From positions 1,302,001 through 1,366,000 of the forward strand of contig NZ_CP041235.1 of the NCBI RefSeq assembly GCF_014905115.1: 64,000 nt of DNA. The letters are read 5' to 3'. Source of the DNA: Sulfurimonas sediminis. GTDB lineage: Bacteria > Campylobacterota > Campylobacteria > Campylobacterales > Sulfurimonadaceae. The notes under the pieces are model-generated. The model was not told the DNA's origin, did no database searches, and saw only the letters and a list, made by a program, of their open reading frames with translations. The translations under genes and the position numbers were made by a program. Positions 1 to 8,322 of the stretch are shown in pieces; the stretch's first letter is position 1; each line of letters begins with the position of its first letter.

Positions 1-221
1 AAAAAAGTGATGAAGAGACGCTCAAAGAGATGACACTTGAAACTGCGAATCTTATTATAGGAAGTGCCAAAGTCATTGCTGAAAAACTTGGAATTTCATA
101 TACAATGGGAACGCCTCATTTTGCAAAAGTCGGAGAATTTGACTTTAGCTTTGATGAGCGCAAAGTCGTTCATATAGACAATGCCGAACTCATTATTGCC
201 ATTAAGGAATTAGATGCCTGA
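1..221 (+). CDS. CheX-like chemotaxis protein, C-terminal part (cut by window edge)
   Basis: The frame is open from the first bases of the window, so only the last 70 or so codons are present. The visible part carries an E-x2-N-x3-G-x-A-K helix followed by a TP turn, the pattern of the CheX/CheC/FliY family of CheY-P phosphatases. A CheX-type protein would dephosphorylate CheY and so reset the flagellar motor signal. It overlaps the next gene, fliN, by 8 bases, which fits a chemotaxis/flagellar operon. The family call rests on a short fragment; a stand-alone CheC-like protein is the main alternative. Confidence 0.65.
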   Translation, partial: KSDEETLKEMTLETANLIIGSAKVIAEKLGISYTMGTPHFAKVGEFDFSFDERKVVHIDNAELIIAIKELDA

Positions 222-528
222 TACAAAAAAATTTGACCTGCAAGAAGAACTTTCATGGATGGACTACTCCGGTATACTCGATATGGAAGTTGAATTTATT
301 GCTGATTTGGGAGAAACCGAATTGAGTGTTGCAGAAGTTTTAAAGCTTGAAAAAGGATCTATTATCGATTTAAAAAAACCGGCAGGAGAGAGTGTTGAGT
401 CTTATGTCAACGGACGTATTATAGGAAAAGGAGAAGTGATGGTTTATGAAAAAAACCTTGCTATCCGTATCAATGAAGTGCTGGATTCAAGTGCTGTACT
501 TTACTACCTGTCAAAAGAGAGATTATGA
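214..528 (+). CDS. fliN: Flagellar motor switch protein FliN
   Basis: A 104-residue protein of the usual FliN size. After a short N-terminal helix it shows the SpoA/surface-presentation-of-antigens domain: a strand (MEVEFIADLGETELSVAEV), an LEKGSIIDL turn, a G-E-S-V region and an N-G-R-I-I-G-K-G-E-V segment, ending in a strand with R-I. FliN forms the base of the cytoplasmic C ring with FliM and takes part in torque generation and export. The ATG lies within the end of the upstream CheX-like gene and its stop overlaps the next ATG by 4 bases, so the three genes are probably translated from one message. Confidence 0.92.
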   Translation: MPDTKKFDLQEELSWMDYSGILDMEVEFIADLGETELSVAEVLKLEKGSIIDLKKPAGESVESYVNGRIIGKGEVMVYEKNLAIRINEVLDSSAVLYYLSKERL

Positions 529-1427
529 TTAAAATTTTATTACTTTTCGTCCTGCCCTTTTCCCTGTATGCTTCAAAAATTTTAAGCTATAATATTTATG
601 AAAGAACTGACAGAGCCGATGTCATGATTACTTTTGACACACCTTACACAGGGCAGATAAAGCAGAGTATCAGTAAATCAAAAATCATCATAAAACTTGA
701 AGATGCCACGATAGAATCACCAAAAATAAAAAAAGTTTCTTCTGAGTATTTGCACTCATTGACTATTACACCGCTTAACAATGAAACTCTGATTGTTGCT
801 TCGATCTCTCCATCAACAAAACTTATTGCCTCAAAAACATCTGACGGCTATGGATTGAGATTGCGCTTTGCAGACAAAACAGCTGTAAAATCATCAACTT
901 TAAAAAAAGCACCATCCTCTTCTGTAAATTCACTCAGTGCACTGCCGACAAAAAAAGATGATACAATGTCTTCAAGTTATTATATTGTAGTTGCTATTTT
1001 AATCCTTGGAATTCTTATACTTTTATATATCAAGAAAAAAATGAAACCTCTGCCTGCAAATACGAAAACATCAAATAACAACTGGCTCTTTAAAGACACA
1101 AAGCAATCCCCTTTACAAAATGACAACACTGATATGACAGAACAAAATGTCAGTATACGGTTTCAAAAAGCCATAGATGAGAAGAACAGTGTTGTCATGC
1201 TTGACTTTGGTAATCAAAGCTACCTGGTTCTTATGGGCAACGGCAATATACTTCTGGACAAATTTACAGATAACAAGCCGGCGTCCCAACAGGAGTTTGA
1301 CGAGATTTTACAAAGCAGGCATGAAGATTTAGAAAAATTTTTAGGTAAATCGCAAACATCACAAAAGCAGGAACCTCTTCAGGCATACAAAGAAAGAGCC
1401 GCAAACATAGCCTATGAAATGCAGTAA
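525..1427 (+). CDS. FliO-like flagellar export component with periplasmic AMIN-like domain
   Basis: A 300-residue protein with an N-terminal signal-like helix (residues 1-16), a beta-rich periplasmic stretch of about 100 residues resembling AMIN domains, a serine-rich linker, one strong transmembrane helix (about 147-165) and a cytoplasmic tail. FliO of Helicobacter is encoded beside fliN and has a large N-terminal periplasmic region before its single membrane helix, so position and topology both suggest FliO, the scaffold for assembling the FliP ring of the export gate. It overlaps fliN by ATGA. Sequence motifs for FliO itself are weak, so the name is an inference from topology and context. 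Confidence 0.6.
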   Translation: MIKILLLFVLPFSLYASKILSYNIYERTDRADVMITFDTPYTGQIKQSISKSKIIIKLEDATIESPKIKKVSSEYLHSLTITPLNNETLIVASISPSTKLIASKTSDGYGLRLRFADKTAVKSSTLKKAPSSSVNSLSALPTKKDDTMSSSYYIVVAILILGILILLYIKKKMKPLPANTKTSNNNWLFKDTKQSPLQNDNTDMTEQNVSIRFQKAIDEKNSVVMLDFGNQSYLVLMGNGNILLDKFTDNKPASQQEFDEILQSRHEDLEKFLGKSQTSQKQEPLQAYKERAANIAYEMQ

Positions 1428-1431
1428 AAAA

Positions 1432-2586
1432 CTACTTTTCGTTTGGTTTTTGACTCTCTCTTTTGAAACGTTCTTTAAGGAGTTTTTTAATTGTATTGAC
1501 CTGGGATATACTTAACAAATAGCTCTCATTCATCAATTTGTTGATATGAAATACTTCTGTTACAGTAATTCCGTAAGGATCTTTTTTCTCTTTCACAACT
1601 TTTGCGTCATTAAAACTGTACAGATAAAGGTTCTTACGGGTTGTCTGTATGTAATACGTCACTACAATCTCATCAGAATGTTTCTTTTCCAATGCAACAA
1701 CCACCCGTTGTTCCTCTGAATATTCACCCTCTTTTAAATGCAGTATGTTTTTCATCTCTTTTACAGTCAAAAAACCGACATAAAATTTATTGTATAAATC
1801 ATGATATCTTTGCACTTTTTCAGTCATCAAAAAATTCATATCTATGACATATTTTTTATTTGCCCGTATTGTTTTGGTAATCCAGCTCATGGTATTGTAA
1901 TACCTGAACGGATGAAGTTTCAGCATATGTGCTTCTATCATTTTCTTGGAATTTATTTTATCTTTTGGCAAAAGTTTTTGTTTGTCGAGTTTTGTAATAT
2001 ATTCTAAAACTTCTGCAGCCGAGAACTCTTTTGTAAACCATACCTTACAGTATGACGGGAACTGCTTGGCACCTGTGGCACCTTCATTTAAGATAATTAA
2101 TGATTTGATTGTGTAGTTCGGAAAGATAATTTCCAAAAGTGCTTTTTTCTTTCTCAGCCTGCGACGCAGTTTCAATACAGACTTTACCAGTGTCATTTCA
2201 ACAAAATAGAGTTCATTGTTTTTTGTCAAAAACATCGCATCAAATTCACTGATTTCACGGCTTTTTGTTCGGTAGACTATTTGTTCTTTCTCGCTTATGG
2301 AAAGAGTATTTGCATAGGCTTTGCATTTTCCCTGATGAAAACCCTTGAGTACAAATTTTGTTATATAGTCATTCTCTTCTGCGTAACGCAAAAGCTTCTC
2401 ATAAATAAAATTTTCATACACTTCCCCCTCAAAGGAACGGTAAGAACTCAAATAGGACGGGTCATCCAGATCAATGCCTTTTTTAATCAAAGAGAGTAAA
2501 TGTTTTGTGTTATAGACATAATGAAGCAGATTGTCTGCTATATCTTCTTTTTCTAAATTTTTAATTGCCGGAGAAATTTCTAACAT
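1432..2586 (-). CDS. Conserved hypothetical protein with possible PD-(D/E)xK-like nuclease core
   Basis: A 384-residue soluble protein that I do not recognise. Around residues 110-135 the pattern E-x2-E-F-D-A-M-F-L...L-Y-F-V-E-M-T resembles the D...E-x-K core of PD-(D/E)xK nucleases, in particular the layout seen in DUF1887/Card1-like proteins, but threonine sits where the catalytic lysine is expected. A basic segment (RRRLRKKK) follows. Its ATG overlaps the stop of the dihydrouridine synthase gene by one base, so the two are co-transcribed. The nuclease idea is an inference from one motif. Confidence 0.4.
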   Translation of the reverse strand: MLEISPAIKNLEKEDIADNLLHYVYNTKHLLSLIKKGIDLDDPSYLSSYRSFEGEVYENFIYEKLLRYAEENDYITKFVLKGFHQGKCKAYANTLSISEKEQIVYRTKSREISEFDAMFLTKNNELYFVEMTLVKSVLKLRRRLRKKKALLEIIFPNYTIKSLIILNEGATGAKQFPSYCKVWFTKEFSAAEVLEYITKLDKQKLLPKDKINSKKMIEAHMLKLHPFRYYNTMSWITKTIRANKKYVIDMNFLMTEKVQRYHDLYNKFYVGFLTVKEMKNILHLKEGEYSEEQRVVVALEKKHSDEIVVTYYIQTTRKNLYLYSFNDAKVVKEKKDPYGITVTEVFHINKLMNESYLLSISQVNTIKKLLKERFKRESQKPNEK

Positions 2587-3542
2587 CAGAGTGTCATCTC
2601 ACTGTTTTTAAAGAAATCATCTATGACTGATCGGTATGTTGCTATATCGTCAATTGAATTTACTTCATTTCTCAAAACTGATGCGCCTCGATACCCTTTA
2701 GAGTAGGTATGAGTATGCTTTCTAAACATTGCAACACCGTGCTGTCCGTAGAACTCTATCATTTTGTCAAAATGCTCCATAATAATTTCATACTTGAGAC
2801 TTTGTTCAATATGTTCGGTCCCGGTTTTAAGTTGGTGAAATATCCACGGAGCACCTACTGCACCGCGACCTATCATAACCCCGTCAGCACCGGTATGTTC
2901 AAGCACCCATTTTGCTTTTTCATAAGAATCTATATCACCGTTTGCAATCACCGGGATATCCACAGCCTCTTTAATCTCTCTTATTGCATCATAATCAACA
3001 GCTGCTTTAAATTTGCCGGTTCGTGTTCTTCCGTGCACTGCAATAAAATCTGCACCGCTGTCCTGCACAACTTTTGCAATATCCACATGGTTTTTCTTTT
3101 CAAAACCCAATCTTATTTTAACACTGGTCATATTTTTATTGGAAGTATTTTTAATAGTTTTTATAATATCTCCCATTAAAGGAAGGTCCAAAAGAAGAGA
3201 ACTGCCGCTTCCATGACCCACAACTTTTGGTACAGGACAGCCACAGTTTAGGTCAATAATGTCAATTCCGTCCTGTTCGTTTAATATTTCAACAGCACGA
3301 CGCACAATATCAACATCAGCACCCGCAATTTGTACAGAATACGGATCTTCCAAAGAAGATTTTTCCAGCATATGGAGTGTTTTTTGTGAACCGTGAGCCA
3401 GAGCATTTGAGCTCAACATTTCACTGACAGTCAAATCTGCTCCAAATTTTTTCACCACACTTCTGAAAGGAAGATCAGTAAACCCCGCCAATGGGGCTAA
3501 TACATATAATGGCTTGTCAAAGGAGAGTTTTGTTTTTTTCAT
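2586..3542 (-). CDS. dusB: tRNA-dihydrouridine synthase
   Basis: FMN enzyme that reduces uridines in the tRNA D-loop. From the chosen ATG the protein is 318 residues, normal for the family. It shows the opening LAPLAGFTDLPFR motif, the active-site loop with the catalytic cysteine (LNCGCPVPKV), the phosphate-binding V-H-G-R-T-R segment and the IANGDI and GVMIGRGA motifs of the TIM barrel. A start 13 codons further upstream is possible but would overlap the previous gene; the ATG used here sits two bases after that gene's stop and begins with the typical MKKTKLSFDKPLYVLAPLAG sequence. Subfamily (DusB against other Dus) is by overall resemblance. Confidence 0.88.
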   Translation of the reverse strand: MKKTKLSFDKPLYVLAPLAGFTDLPFRSVVKKFGADLTVSEMLSSNALAHGSQKTLHMLEKSSLEDPYSVQIAGADVDIVRRAVEILNEQDGIDIIDLNCGCPVPKVVGHGSGSSLLLDLPLMGDIIKTIKNTSNKNMTSVKIRLGFEKKNHVDIAKVVQDSGADFIAVHGRTRTGKFKAAVDYDAIREIKEAVDIPVIANGDIDSYEKAKWVLEHTGADGVMIGRGAVGAPWIFHQLKTGTEHIEQSLKYEIIMEHFDKMIEFYGQHGVAMFRKHTHTYSKGYRGASVLRNEVNSIDDIATYRSVIDDFFKNSEMTL

Positions 3543-3544
3543 TA

Positions 3545-4564
3545 TTAGAGAAACATATCTATACTGAAATTTTGTCCACACTCTTTAAGCGCACGATAGG
3601 CTTTAAAGTTCTGATACTCATCAGGCTGAGAGTTGTCAAGAATAGCATTGGCCGGTGCTATCATTTCAAGGTCATAAAGTGTATAAAGATACGCATCCAC
3701 AGCATCTTCATCTTCTTCAGACAATGTTTCAAAAAGTTTTATTCTCTGTTCAGGAATCATACCGCCTTTAGAGAGAATCGAAGAAATTTCAATATAGTCT
3801 TTCTTGCTGAGATCAAGTTTTTTAAACAAGTCTATAAGCACTTCATTGCTGATTTTCAAAATATTTTCATCAGCATTAATTCTTGAAAGGATTACATGTA
3901 AAGCCTCTTTTGTTAAAAAGGATTTATATTTTTCAATGCCGCTCAATGGTGCAGTTTTGACATAATCCACATAGACCTCTTTACATATACTGTCATCATA
4001 TTTGGTACAGTTTGCCAGAATATTTTCTGCACTTATCTGACCTTTTTTGTATCTGTTTCTTTCGTTTTGTATCACAAGTTCATTGTCAGACGGTAAATTG
4101 TACGGTTTAAGATCCACAACTTCACCGTTTTTGACATCTTGAATAATACACAGTACTTTTTCAATTTTTTCGTTATTAATTTTACCTATAATCTCTCCGA
4201 CCGGGTGCATCTCACTATTTTGCAAAAGTGTTCCCAATAGAGTATATCTGTCAGTTTTAAATGTATAATTTCTCTCTTTTTTCCCCAGGTAGGCATCAAT
4301 AACAGCATTAATAAGTTTTTCATAATCTTTTTCATATTTACGTAATCGAAAATTACCGATAATTGAATAGAATGTCATATGTGCCACGCTTGCAAGGTAG
4401 AGGATAAATATCGGTATGATTACCCATAAAGCGATAGACAGTGACGGCATAGGAATGCCAAACAGATCTATACTCATGTTTTCCTGTGTTACATATGCAT
4501 AAACATACCAACCGACAAGTCCCATCCAAACCAATGCAGCTATTGTGTACCTTTTAATATACAT
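3545..4564 (-). CDS. Conserved two-helix membrane protein of unknown function
   Basis: A 339-residue protein with two N-terminal transmembrane helices (about residues 8-26 and 42-68) and a long, helical, charged cytoplasmic domain with no motif I recognise. It sits in a run of minus-strand genes, 11 bases after dksA and 2 bases before dusB, so it is likely part of the same transcript. No signal of transfer or decay. Confidence 0.6.
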   Translation of the reverse strand: MYIKRYTIAALVWMGLVGWYVYAYVTQENMSIDLFGIPMPSLSIALWVIIPIFILYLASVAHMTFYSIIGNFRLRKYEKDYEKLINAVIDAYLGKKERNYTFKTDRYTLLGTLLQNSEMHPVGEIIGKINNEKIEKVLCIIQDVKNGEVVDLKPYNLPSDNELVIQNERNRYKKGQISAENILANCTKYDDSICKEVYVDYVKTAPLSGIEKYKSFLTKEALHVILSRINADENILKISNEVLIDLFKKLDLSKKDYIEISSILSKGGMIPEQRIKLFETLSEEDEDAVDAYLYTLYDLEMIAPANAILDNSQPDEYQNFKAYRALKECGQNFSIDMFL

Positions 4565-4575
4565 TCTTCAATCCT

Positions 4576-4926
4576 TTATTTAGATTTCTCTACTATTTCT
4601 CTACAGTCAATGCAGTATGCAGCATGTGGTTTTACTTTCAGTCTTTGAAATCCTATCTCATCTTCACACATTTCACAAATACCATAACCACCGTTTTTAA
4701 TTTTAGAGAGTATTTTTTCAATCTCATCCAATTCCTGCTTTTGCTGCTCTATTATAGCACCTTCTACCATAGAATTGTTATTTGCCGAAGCATGATCACC
4801 TTCATCATTTAAATCTAACGAGCTCAACTCACTTAGTTCTGTTCGGACATCCTGAATGTTTTTCTCTATCTGTTCTTTTCGACTCAGTAGTAATTCTTTA
4901 AAATATTTTAACTCACTTGCTTGCAC
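4576..4926 (-). CDS. dksA: DksA/TraR-family zinc-finger transcription regulator
   Basis: A 116-residue protein with a helical coiled-coil half followed by a C4 zinc finger (CEMCEDEIGFQRLKV...CIDC), the layout of DksA. The coiled-coil reaches into the RNA polymerase secondary channel and, with ppGpp, tunes stable RNA and amino-acid promoters. It is shorter than the 151 residues of E. coli DksA, as is usual in Campylobacterota. The start is GTG, with a GGGA Shine-Dalgarno about 7 bases upstream. The coiled-coil tip reads NDEGDHASANN where DxxDxA is classical, so the tip acidic pattern is shifted. Confidence 0.85.
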   Translation of the reverse strand: MQASELKYFKELLLSRKEQIEKNIQDVRTELSELSSLDLNDEGDHASANNNSMVEGAIIEQQKQELDEIEKILSKIKNGGYGICEMCEDEIGFQRLKVKPHAAYCIDCREIVEKSK

Positions 4927-4939
4927 TTATATTTCCCTT

Positions 4940-5398
4940 TTATTTATGATATGGATGATTGCTCAGTATAGCAAAACCTCTATAGATCTGTTCCAATAAA
5001 ACCACCTTGGCAATTTTATGACTCATTGTTATTTTGCCTAAACTGATAACAGCATTGCTTTGGTCTAAAAAATCTTTTTCAAAACCATATGCTCCGCCTA
5101 TAAAAAATTTTACGGACATTTTATCATTTAGTAGCTTACTAAATTCAAAACTGTCTACCATTTTTCCATCTGGATGCAAAGTTATACAGAAATCTTTCCC
5201 AATATAAGCTTCTAAAGCTTTGGTATATGCTTTTTGAGCGGCCTGTGGGGAAATTGTGTGTGCTTTTGTTACATCTTTTGAAAAAATCTCCGTATCTTTT
5301 ACAGTTGCGAACCTTGATATCATTTTTGTCAACTCTTTATACAACGGATCGTAAAGTGTTTTTTCTCTTTTTGCTATAGAGACGATTTCTATATTCAT
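4940..5398 (-). CDS. rlmH: 23S rRNA (pseudouridine-1915-N3)-methyltransferase RlmH
   Basis: A 152-residue SPOUT (trefoil-knot) methyltransferase. The knot signatures are visible: the FFIGGAYGF loop near residues 99-107, and the C-terminal [22 protein letters not shown] pattern ending in H-P-Y-H. RlmH methylates pseudouridine 1915 in helix 69 of 23S rRNA on assembled ribosomes. The ATG overlaps the stop of the upstream ThiE-like gene by one base. Confidence 0.93.
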   Translation of the reverse strand: MNIEIVSIAKREKTLYDPLYKELTKMISRFATVKDTEIFSKDVTKAHTISPQAAQKAYTKALEAYIGKDFCITLHPDGKMVDSFEFSKLLNDKMSVKFFIGGAYGFEKDFLDQSNAVISLGKITMSHKIAKVVLLEQIYRGFAILSNHPYHK

Positions 5399-5958
5399 TA
5401 GAGTAAACCGCTCCCGATTACATTGTATGTTACATGTTCAAATGAATCATTGAGTTTCACACCGCCTATAGCAGCTACATGGTGCCTGGATTTTGAGGCA
5501 ATGGTATCGAGGGTATCACCAAGAAGACTTGATACATCTTTTTTTGTATCAGTATTTCTGTATGCACCAAGTCCGATATAATTTAAATCCATTGCATTTG
5601 CCTGCAGAACTTCTTCTTCATTATGCGTTGAAATGCCTAAAATTTTGTCTTCATTTATAACACTTCGTAAAATTTTGACTGCCTTGAATACATCTGTATC
5701 TATAGCTTTAAGATCCTCCTGCCCTACATGCACACCATCGCAGAATTCAACAAGCTCATAGGCATCATTTACTATCAAAAAACCGTCATAAAGTTTTCTG
5801 ATTTTTATCAATTGTGCTTTAACAAAGGCGATGTCTGCATTTTTATTTCGATATTGTATAATTTCAGCATTCTTCTTTTTTGCAATACCTATAAAGGATT
5901 CCAAAGAAATTCCTTTTTTGTCAAGCATGTCCTGGTCACATAACGCATAGAGTCTCAT
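5398..5958 (-). CDS. ThiE/TenI-like thiamine phosphate synthase family protein
   Basis: A 186-residue TIM-barrel protein. The Q-Y-R-N-K strand near residue 37, the [12 protein letters not shown] segment, the [10 protein letters not shown] motif, the [10 protein letters not shown] motif and the [13 protein letters not shown] stretch all match ThiE, which joins the pyrimidine and thiazole phosphates of thiamine. It is somewhat short and could be the second, ThiE-like paralogue common in Campylobacterota. It lies one base downstream of accD. Confidence 0.72.
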   Translation of the reverse strand: MRLYALCDQDMLDKKGISLESFIGIAKKKNAEIIQYRNKNADIAFVKAQLIKIRKLYDGFLIVNDAYELVEFCDGVHVGQEDLKAIDTDVFKAVKILRSVINEDKILGISTHNEEEVLQANAMDLNYIGLGAYRNTDTKKDVSSLLGDTLDTIASKSRHHVAAIGGVKLNDSFEHVTYNVIGSGLL

Positions 5959-5959
5959 A

Positions 5960-6805
5960 TCAGTCTTTTTTCAGTAAAGTCAGCATATCAGAGAGGGTTT
6001 TTTTCAACTTGTTTCGATTGACAATCATATCAATAGAACCGTGTTCGAGTAAAAATTCGGCTCGTTGAAATCCCTCAGGCAACTCTGAGCCAATAGTCTG
6101 TTCAATAACTCTTTGTCCTGCAAAACCGATCAACGCTCCCGGTTCAGCTATAATTATGTCACCGAGATTGGCAAAAGAGGCACTCACTCCGCCCATCGTC
6201 GGGTCCGTAAGCACAGAGATAAAAGGCAGTTTGTGATTGGAAAGTTTTGCCAGCGCTGCCGAAGTTTTACTCATTTGCAGCAATGAAAAGGTTGATTCCT
6301 GCATTCTTGCTCCACCCGAAGCGCTGAGTATAATCAAACCCTGTTTTTTTTCTATGGCTCTATGAGCTGCCCGAACAATTTTTTCACCCTCTACTGAGCC
6401 CAAAGAACCACCCATAAAAGCAAAATCAAAAATAACAAGCTGTACATCCACCCCGTTCATTTTACATTCACCACTTACAACTGATGATTTTCTTCCTGTC
6501 TTTGCATAGGCTTCTTCAAGACGTTTTTTATAAGGTTTTTTGTCAACAAACTTCAACGGATCCACAGGCTCCAACGAAGCGTCATACTCTACAAATGTTC
6601 CCTCGTCTGCAAGCATGTTGAGTCTCTCTTTTACACCTATACGGATATGATATCCGCATTTTGGACATACATAATTTTGGTTTTCAACTTCTTTGTAGTA
6701 CATCAAAGAGTGGCATGATTTGCATTTAATCCAATGCGATCCCGCTTCGGCTTTTTCCGGTTGTTTATTGTCAAATGTTTTTGTAAAAAGGTTTAGTAAA
6801 TTCAA
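5960..6805 (-). CDS. accD: Acetyl-CoA carboxylase carboxyltransferase subunit beta
   Basis: A 281-residue protein with the four-cysteine zinc ribbon near the N terminus (CKSC ... CPKC) and the crotonase-like carboxyltransferase core ([47 protein letters not shown]). With AccA it moves carboxyl from biotin to acetyl-CoA, the first step of fatty-acid synthesis. The start appears to be TTG with an AAGGA Shine-Dalgarno about 7 bases upstream. A 130-base gap with a hairpin separates it from gltD. Confidence 0.95.
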   Translation of the reverse strand: MNLLNLFTKTFDNKQPEKAEAGSHWIKCKSCHSLMYYKEVENQNYVCPKCGYHIRIGVKERLNMLADEGTFVEYDASLEPVDPLKFVDKKPYKKRLEEAYAKTGRKSSVVSGECKMNGVDVQLVIFDFAFMGGSLGSVEGEKIVRAAHRAIEKKQGLIILSASGGARMQESTFSLLQMSKTSAALAKLSNHKLPFISVLTDPTMGGVSASFANLGDIIIAEPGALIGFAGQRVIEQTIGSELPEGFQRAEFLLEHGSIDMIVNRNKLKKTLSDMLTLLKKD

Positions 6806-6897
6806 AAAAAATCCTTAAATTATATAAATAGACTCTATTATAGCAAATTAATGTTGATTTTAAAGAATTTTTGAAAATATTTTTTTCAGAAGAAAGG

Positions 6898-6929
6898 CAG
6901 ATTTACTCATTATAAACAAGTAAATCTGC
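6898..6929 (-). terminator. Hairpin terminator after gltD
   Basis: An 11-bp perfect inverted repeat (GCAGATTTACT / AGTAAATCTGC) with an 11-base loop lies just after the gltD stop. On the minus strand it is followed by a pyrimidine-rich run and then A/T-rich DNA, so it most likely ends the gltBD transcript before accD. Confidence 0.7.
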
Positions 6930-6935
6930 TTGAAC

Positions 6936-8321
6936 TTATTGTAATAAAGAGTCTATAATGTTTCTTGCTGCCTCACGACCGTCATATGCCGCTGTAACAA
7001 CCAGATCAGCACCACGAAAACAATCGCCTCCGGCATATATACCGGGTGTTGTTGTTTCGTATGTCTCTTCATTCACGATAATCCCACCCCATGAATTTGT
7101 CTCTATGCCGTTTTCAGCTAAGAACGACGGCACAACAGGATCAAATCCAAGTGACATTATAACCACATCTGCATTCACTCTAAAGTGTGAACCTTTTACC
7201 TCTTCCATGCGTTGGCGTCCTGATGCATCTTTGGCACCCAAAGTTGTTTTTACAACTTCGACCGCCACTGCACGTCCTGCTTCGTTTAATATAATCTCTT
7301 TGGGTGCTGCAAGAAATGTAAAATCCACACCCTCTTCCATTGCATTTTTATACTCTTTTTTACTGCCCGGCATATTTTTTTCATCTCTTCGATACAAACA
7401 TGTGACAGATTTTGCACCTTCTCGTTTTGCGGTTCTCAAACAGTCCATCGCCGTATCACCTCCACCGATGACCACAACATTTAAATCTTTAAAATCAAAT
7501 TTTTTATCATACGGCTGTTTGAAATTCTTTCTTTGTATATTTGTAAGATAATCCATTGCCTTGTAAACATTTGGTGCATTTTCACCGGCGATACCCGCAC
7601 TTTTTGCTTTTGTTGCACCAACACCTATAAACATTGCATCATGTTCATTCGCAATAGTTTCAAACTCTATATCACGTCCCACTTCACTGTTGAGTACAAG
7701 TGTCAATCCGGCCTCTTGTAAAAGTTTCACACGTCTCTCAACTACTTTTTTATCGAGTTTGAAATTTGGAATACCATATGTCAAAAGACCGCCTGCACGG
7801 TCACTTTTTTCATACATGGTTACAGCAATGCCTGAACGCAAAAGATAGGTAGCCACAGAAAGTCCTGCAGGACCACTTCCTATAACAGCAACTTTTTTAT
7901 CTGTTGTTATTCCAGGAAAATCCGGTGTATATCCTGCTTTAAATCCTGCTTCAGTGATATGCGTTTCAACAGAACCGATAGTAATCGCTCCGTGCCCGTC
8001 ATTTAAGGTACAATCTCCCTCACACAGCCTGTCATGCGGGCATACTCTTCCCATAACTTCCGGGAAAGGAGAAGGCTCATTGGAGAGTTTAAAAGCAAAT
8101 TCCAGATCTTTTTCGGCAATAGACTTGAGCCATTGAGGAATATAATTGTGCAAAGGACATTTGTTCAAACAAAACGGATCGCCGCACTGAATACATCTGT
8201 CACTCTGTGTTGCTGCCTCGTCTTTATCAAAGAGTTCATAAATTTCACCAAAATCTTTTGTTCTGTCAACAACCAGTCTTTTTGCCGGGTCAATTCTCTC
8301 AGTTTTTAGGTATTCGCGCAT
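6936..8321 (-). CDS. gltD: Glutamate synthase (NADPH) small subunit
   Basis: A 461-residue flavoprotein. Near the N terminus it has the paired cysteine motifs for low-potential iron-sulfur clusters (CIQCGDPFCLNKCP and C...C...C around residue 94-106), then a FAD Rossmann motif (VIGSGPAGLS), a second nucleotide-binding motif (VVIGGGDTAMDC) and the closing GGDCFRGADLVVTA. It oxidises NADPH and passes electrons to GltB. Start is ATG behind a GGAG Shine-Dalgarno; it begins one base after the gltB stop, so the pair forms an operon. Confidence 0.96.
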   Translation of the reverse strand: MREYLKTERIDPAKRLVVDRTKDFGEIYELFDKDEAATQSDRCIQCGDPFCLNKCPLHNYIPQWLKSIAEKDLEFAFKLSNEPSPFPEVMGRVCPHDRLCEGDCTLNDGHGAITIGSVETHITEAGFKAGYTPDFPGITTDKKVAVIGSGPAGLSVATYLLRSGIAVTMYEKSDRAGGLLTYGIPNFKLDKKVVERRVKLLQEAGLTLVLNSEVGRDIEFETIANEHDAMFIGVGATKAKSAGIAGENAPNVYKAMDYLTNIQRKNFKQPYDKKFDFKDLNVVVIGGGDTAMDCLRTAKREGAKSVTCLYRRDEKNMPGSKKEYKNAMEEGVDFTFLAAPKEIILNEAGRAVAVEVVKTTLGAKDASGRQRMEEVKGSHFRVNADVVIMSLGFDPVVPSFLAENGIETNSWGGIIVNEETYETTTPGIYAGGDCFRGADLVVTAAYDGREAARNIIDSLLQ

Positions 8322-8322
8322 T

